Made by a program: the position numbers and the translations under genes. This document shows positions 61,101 through 64,000 of a DNA stretch of 64,000 bases, piece by piece. Under the pieces are notes generated by a model, which was given only the letters and a program-made list of their open reading frames with translations, was not told where the DNA came from and did no database searches. The stretch is from Psettodes erumei (Eukaryota; Chordata; Actinopteri; Pleuronectiformes; Psettodidae): positions 248,001 through 312,000 of the forward strand of contig JAFBJZ010000620.1 in assembly GCA_016785225.1 (NCBI GenBank), read 5' to 3'. Each line of letters opens with the position of its first letter. Within the stretch, counting starts at the first letter, position 1.

Positions 61101-61905
61101 AAAGTGTTGCAACATGTTCTTTTCTTCTATTCCATACAGAGCAACTCAGGTTCACTTCACTTCTTTTTTGGTTCTTCACATTGACAGTCGTCTCTTTTCT
61201 CAGGCTTTATCACCCCATGGGCCACCTGAAAACCCTCTGTTCCCCAGGTAACGCTCAGTGTGGGTTCACAAAAAAAAGGCTGTTTGTATTCCAGGAACTG
61301 TTTGGCATTTTAGAAAGGACTGTCTATGAGGCAGTCAGTGTTGTATCTGAAATGATCCTAATTCATCACAGTGACTTGATTCCATATGTGCATGATTCAA
61401 GTTTCAATCAAGTTTTTTTTGGTATAAAAATAATGATGTTGCAGAATGAAAACATGCATACATTTCAAATACTGGATAATTAGATGAAAAGAGATTTTTT
61501 TTTTGTAATTTAGAGTTTAGCAATTTAGGTTTAATTTATGATTTGGCTTCAATCCAGAGAAAAATAAGAATGGTTGTCAATTTCAGCCTTCAGTAATCCT
61601 TTTTTAAACTAATAAGCAAGAGTTAAACAGGAGCTTTTAAAAAAACATGAGACCTCTGAAGCATAATAACTAGTCACAGTTAAAACTGACCATCCTCTGG
61701 TTGGGGCCTGGTGTTAGTTTCCAACCGGGAGTTTGTCCACTTGTGTACATGCGCTTTGTTTGTGTTGCCAGAAAGTAGCCGAGCGCAGTGAGGTATTGTG
61801 TGACATTTTCCGTCATCCTCTCGTTTCAGAGGCACAAACCCCTTCGCCACCGTAAAGCTTCGCCCCACGACGACCAATGACAGATCCGCTCCTCGGATCC
61901 ACTGA
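54737..61905 (+). CDS. baiap2l2: BAIAP2-like 2 (pinkbar), I-BAR and SH3 protein, 14 coding exons
   Basis: Exons: 54737-54790, 55026-55101, 56086-56172, 57004-57065, 57607-57678, 58037 to about 58125, 58230-58361, 58695-58799, 59101-59203, 59495-59702, 60280-60345, 60716-61064, 61204-61247, 61830-61905. BAIAP2L2 bends membranes into planar or protruding shapes and is needed for epithelial and hair-cell protrusions. Exons 1-7 form the I-BAR helices (MEHFNPGLQKLVALGNSYVK, EAYFSAVAKMGDQAL, EERRYRFLAEKH). Exons 10-11 form the SH3 domain (RALVSHPSSSNPKLLPF, NGWLYGRTD, QGWFPAAYV). A Pro-rich tail follows, and the C-terminus RGTNPFATVKLRPTTTNDRS is nearly identical to human. Intron 3 has a GC donor (TTG|gcaagt). 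Exon 6 runs straight into a CA microsatellite with no canonical donor, so its end is uncertain. BAIAP2L2 is also on human 22q13. Confidence 0.93.
54990..55017 (+). repeat. (TG)14 microsatellite in baiap2l2 intron 1
   Basis: Perfect TG run ending eight bases before the exon 2 acceptor. Confidence 0.95.
58126..58174 (+). repeat. (AC)24 microsatellite at the baiap2l2 exon 6 boundary
   Basis: The run follows directly after coding sequence ending GAYRDSL and occupies the place where a splice donor is expected. Confidence 0.95.
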
Positions 61906-62095
61906 TCCGTCAGCGCTCATGCAGGGAGGGTTTGTAACCCGGGACAGCCGGATCGGGTTCTGCAGGCGGGATGTACATTTTTATTTCTGCAGAATGTACT
62001 GACCTCTTTGAGTCTGGGGGGCAGAGGAACAGTGTTAGAGAAGATAAACCAAAATCCAAACTGTAGTACATCTGAGTTATTAAATATCAAATCAT
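61906..62095 (+). other. baiap2l2: baiap2l2 3' UTR (end approximate)
   Basis: Non-coding sequence after the stop. An ATTAAA signal at 62079-62084 would give a short 3' UTR of about 190 bases. Confidence 0.4.
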
Positions 62096-62144
62096 GAAAT
62101 TTTTATGTTGATAGGTGCTTGTTTCTCTTGGTAAAAATATTGTC

Positions 62145-62525
62145 ATAGTGGGACATTTAGGGGAATACAATTATACTGTCTGCTAATTATGAAGCTACAG
62201 TTAGCAGCTGCTTAGCTTAGCATAGAGACCTGAAACAAGAGGAAACAGCTGCTCTGGCTCTGTCCAGAGGTAACAGATATACCTACATGTACCTTTTTTA
62301 ATTTTTCTTCCTTCTGGAGAGGGCCTGGTTAGATGTTTCCCTCTGTTTCTAGTCTTTATGCTAAGATAAGCTAAGCTAAGCTAAGCTAAAATAAGCTAAA
62401 CTAAGCTACCTAGCTGCTGGCTCCACCGACATATTTAGAGGGGAGAGTGGTAATGAGTTTCTCATCTAAATCCAGGTAATCAAAGCAAATAACGATGTTT
62501 CTCCTTTGTTGAACTATTCCTGTAA
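62145..62525. mobile_element. Fold-back, MITE-like dispersed element (GCTTAGCTTAGC family)
   Basis: The left part contains 'gggacatttaggggaata', 'gaagctacagttagcagctg', 'cttagcttagcatagagacc', 'gaaacagctgctctggctct' and 'gtccagaggtaac'. The right part contains an (AGCTA)n stretch, 'gctgctggctccaccgacat', 'gagagtggtaatgagtttct' and 'gttgaactattcctgtaa'. Both halves match, in order, a dispersed repeat I recall from many percomorph genomes. The right half read on the minus strand resembles the left half, giving a fold-back layout. It has no coding capacity. Confidence 0.65.
62355..62408 (+). repeat. (AAGCT/AAGCTA)n short tandem repeat inside the element
   Basis: Imperfect 'taagctaagctaagc' units forming the centre of the fold-back element. 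Confidence 0.8.
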
Positions 62526-62904
62526 GATGATAGTAGCCCCTGTTCATTTTTTTTTCACTGAAACTTAAGTATGTTGTTTTTGTTCATGTGACGTAGATCT
62601 TATTTGACAAATCTAAATATTAAAATGTAAAAAGTTAATCTTTTCAAATCTCTGATCCCAAATGCGATACGGTAAATATTGCATCTTTAACATGATAGTA
62701 ATGGTTTTCCTGAAAGTTTTCCCTTCAGGGCCACATCTTATTGATTATAAATATAACGTAGGGATTTTAAGTTACTAATCTGCTATGTTTCCCTGCGATT
62801 GACTTGTTTGGCATTGTTCCGTGCGTTATATATTTTGTGAGTTTAATGTTTTGTGTCCACTGTGAGTAAAAACAAGTAAAGAGACAGTCATTACTCAAGT
62901 TTTT

Positions 62905-63523
62905 TTTATTATTGTAATTATTATTGTTTTTCTTACTCGGCTCTTTTCTCTCTTCACAGCTCTTCTTATATATTGTTTTATTTACCACATCGTCTGGTTG
63001 GAGGCAGGGAGTGAGGAGGAGGAGGAGGAGAAGGGAGGGATAGAGGAGAGGGGGTGAGGGAAGGTGGGTGAGGAAGAGGAGAGGAGGTGCACTGATATGT
63101 GAACATCGAAAGTAAAACCAGTCAGACAAAATGCACGTCCTGAATAACACAGGGGAAGGAAATAAGAGTCGTTATAAGCATCTACACCATCTACAGCACT
63201 AGCACCACCTGATTTGAGACCACGAACTATCCTCATGAAATCATTAAGAATGATTGTGAAACCCACACAGCATGAGTGATTAAATAATATATATATATTA
63301 AAAAAAACTTAAACATGATGCCCGTTAATGCCTGTACGTGTCTCCTCGTGGTATCTCCCCCGTCGGCCCGTTTCCGGTTGTGTTTCGTAGCGAGCAGGCC
63401 CGGTCTGACGCCATGCTCAGCGGGGGGTGAGGAGTTTAAAGGTGGCAGTTACAAAATATGGATATAGGGACGAAAGAGGAGGACGAGGAGGAGGAAGAAG
63501 AAGAGGGGGTGTTCAGCTGTTCC
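62905..63523 (-). other. Parvalbumin 3' UTR
   Basis: On the minus strand, AATAAA signals correspond to plus-strand TTTATT at 62905-62910 and about 62976. They lie about 550-620 bases beyond the parvalbumin stop. A purine-rich GAGGA tract (63010-63090) lies within it. Confidence 0.5.
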
Positions 63524-64000
63524 CTACTCATGCACCAAGGCCTCAAACTCTGAAAAAGAAAAAAAATGCACAAATCATGAGACTGCTGGCCTCCATTTTA
63601 AAGGAAGAGTGTTTATACTGACACTGAAACCAACATAAAGACCAACAATGAACTGATTCTGTGTATGCACAGCCTCATGTATCTTACTCCCCCGAGCCTC
63701 AGAGCTCCATTATAGGCCCTTTTTATTTAAATATGAACGATTAAGTTAATATGCACCAGAGTGCACAATGTGTATTCATTCGTAGTCCCCAACCGATGCT
63801 CTTTTAACCTCTGTTTGAGGACTGCCCCAGCTCGTCCACTTTTTAAAGAATGATTGAACTCATATACGCAGTGCTTTAACGTTCTCTCACCGTCGATGCC
63901 GATCTTTGCCGTCTCCGTCTTTATCTGCCGCTTTGAGGAACTCTTTTGTCTCGGTGTCAGTCAGATCTCTGCCGTCCTTGGAGAAGCCCTTCAGCACGAA
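63524..64000 (-). CDS. pvalb: Parvalbumin, last two coding exons, partial at the window edge, one-base insertion
   Basis: Minus strand. Penultimate exon 63891 to beyond 64000, last coding exon 63524-63549, phase 1 junction (GAC G|AG). Parvalbumins are small cytosolic EF-hand proteins that buffer calcium in fast muscle and neurons. The visible sequence reads FVLKGFSKDGRDLTDTETKE, then FLKAADKDGDGK with the final EF-hand loop (Asp-x-Asp-x-Asp-Gly), and after the junction EFEALVHE and stop. The stretch GGC AAA GAT CGG C has one base too many: the family reads Gly-Lys-Ile-Gly-Ile-Asp, so an extra A lies around 63904-63907 and breaks the frame as written. The gene is tail-to-tail with baiap2l2. 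Which parvalbumin paralogue this is (pvalb6/7-like is likely) cannot be settled from 45 residues. Confidence 0.88.

Overview
This window is vertebrate nuclear DNA, almost certainly from a ray-finned fish, probably a percomorph. The evidence is spliced genes with GT-AG introns, abundant CA/GT microsatellites, several dispersed repeats of a kind common in percomorph genomes, and protein sequences closest in my recollection to teleost and human orthologues. No searches could be run, so family names rest on recognised motifs and remembered homologues.

Layout, left to right: (1) about 1-2.8 kb, apparent 3' UTR of an upstream plus-strand gene (by synteny possibly cbx6); (2) nptxr, neuronal pentraxin receptor, plus strand, one 5' UTR exon and five coding exons (5728-12153); (3) dnal4, dynein light chain 4, plus strand, three coding exons (18046-19427); (4) a fam20c-like secretory-pathway kinase, plus strand, ten coding exons (26398-53622); (5) a dynein-heavy-chain-domain gene, best called dnhd1, plus strand, 43 coding exons (32564-52406), lying wholly inside intron 7 of the fam20c-like gene; (6) baiap2l2 (pinkbar, I-BAR plus SH3), plus strand, 14 coding exons (54737-61905); (7) the last two coding exons of a parvalbumin, minus strand, running off the right end.

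NPTXR, DNAL4, BAIAP2L2 and PVALB all lie on human 22q12-q13, so the backbone is an old syntenic block. DNHD1 (human 11p15) and FAM20C (human 7p22) are not part of that block in human. The most interesting structure is the host-nested pair. A roughly 22-kb intron splits the kinase just before its catalytic NMDRHHYE motif, and nearly all of it is a second same-strand gene of about 4,400 codons. That gene appears to have its own promoter: a perfect RFX X-box palindrome (31696-31709) next to a GC-rich first exon, beside a (CA)~50 tract.

Reading frames in three unrelated genes (nptxr, dnhd1, parvalbumin) are broken by isolated 1- or 2-base indels that leave flanking splice phases coherent. I read most of these as assembly errors rather than pseudogenes. 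Each is listed separately so it can be checked.
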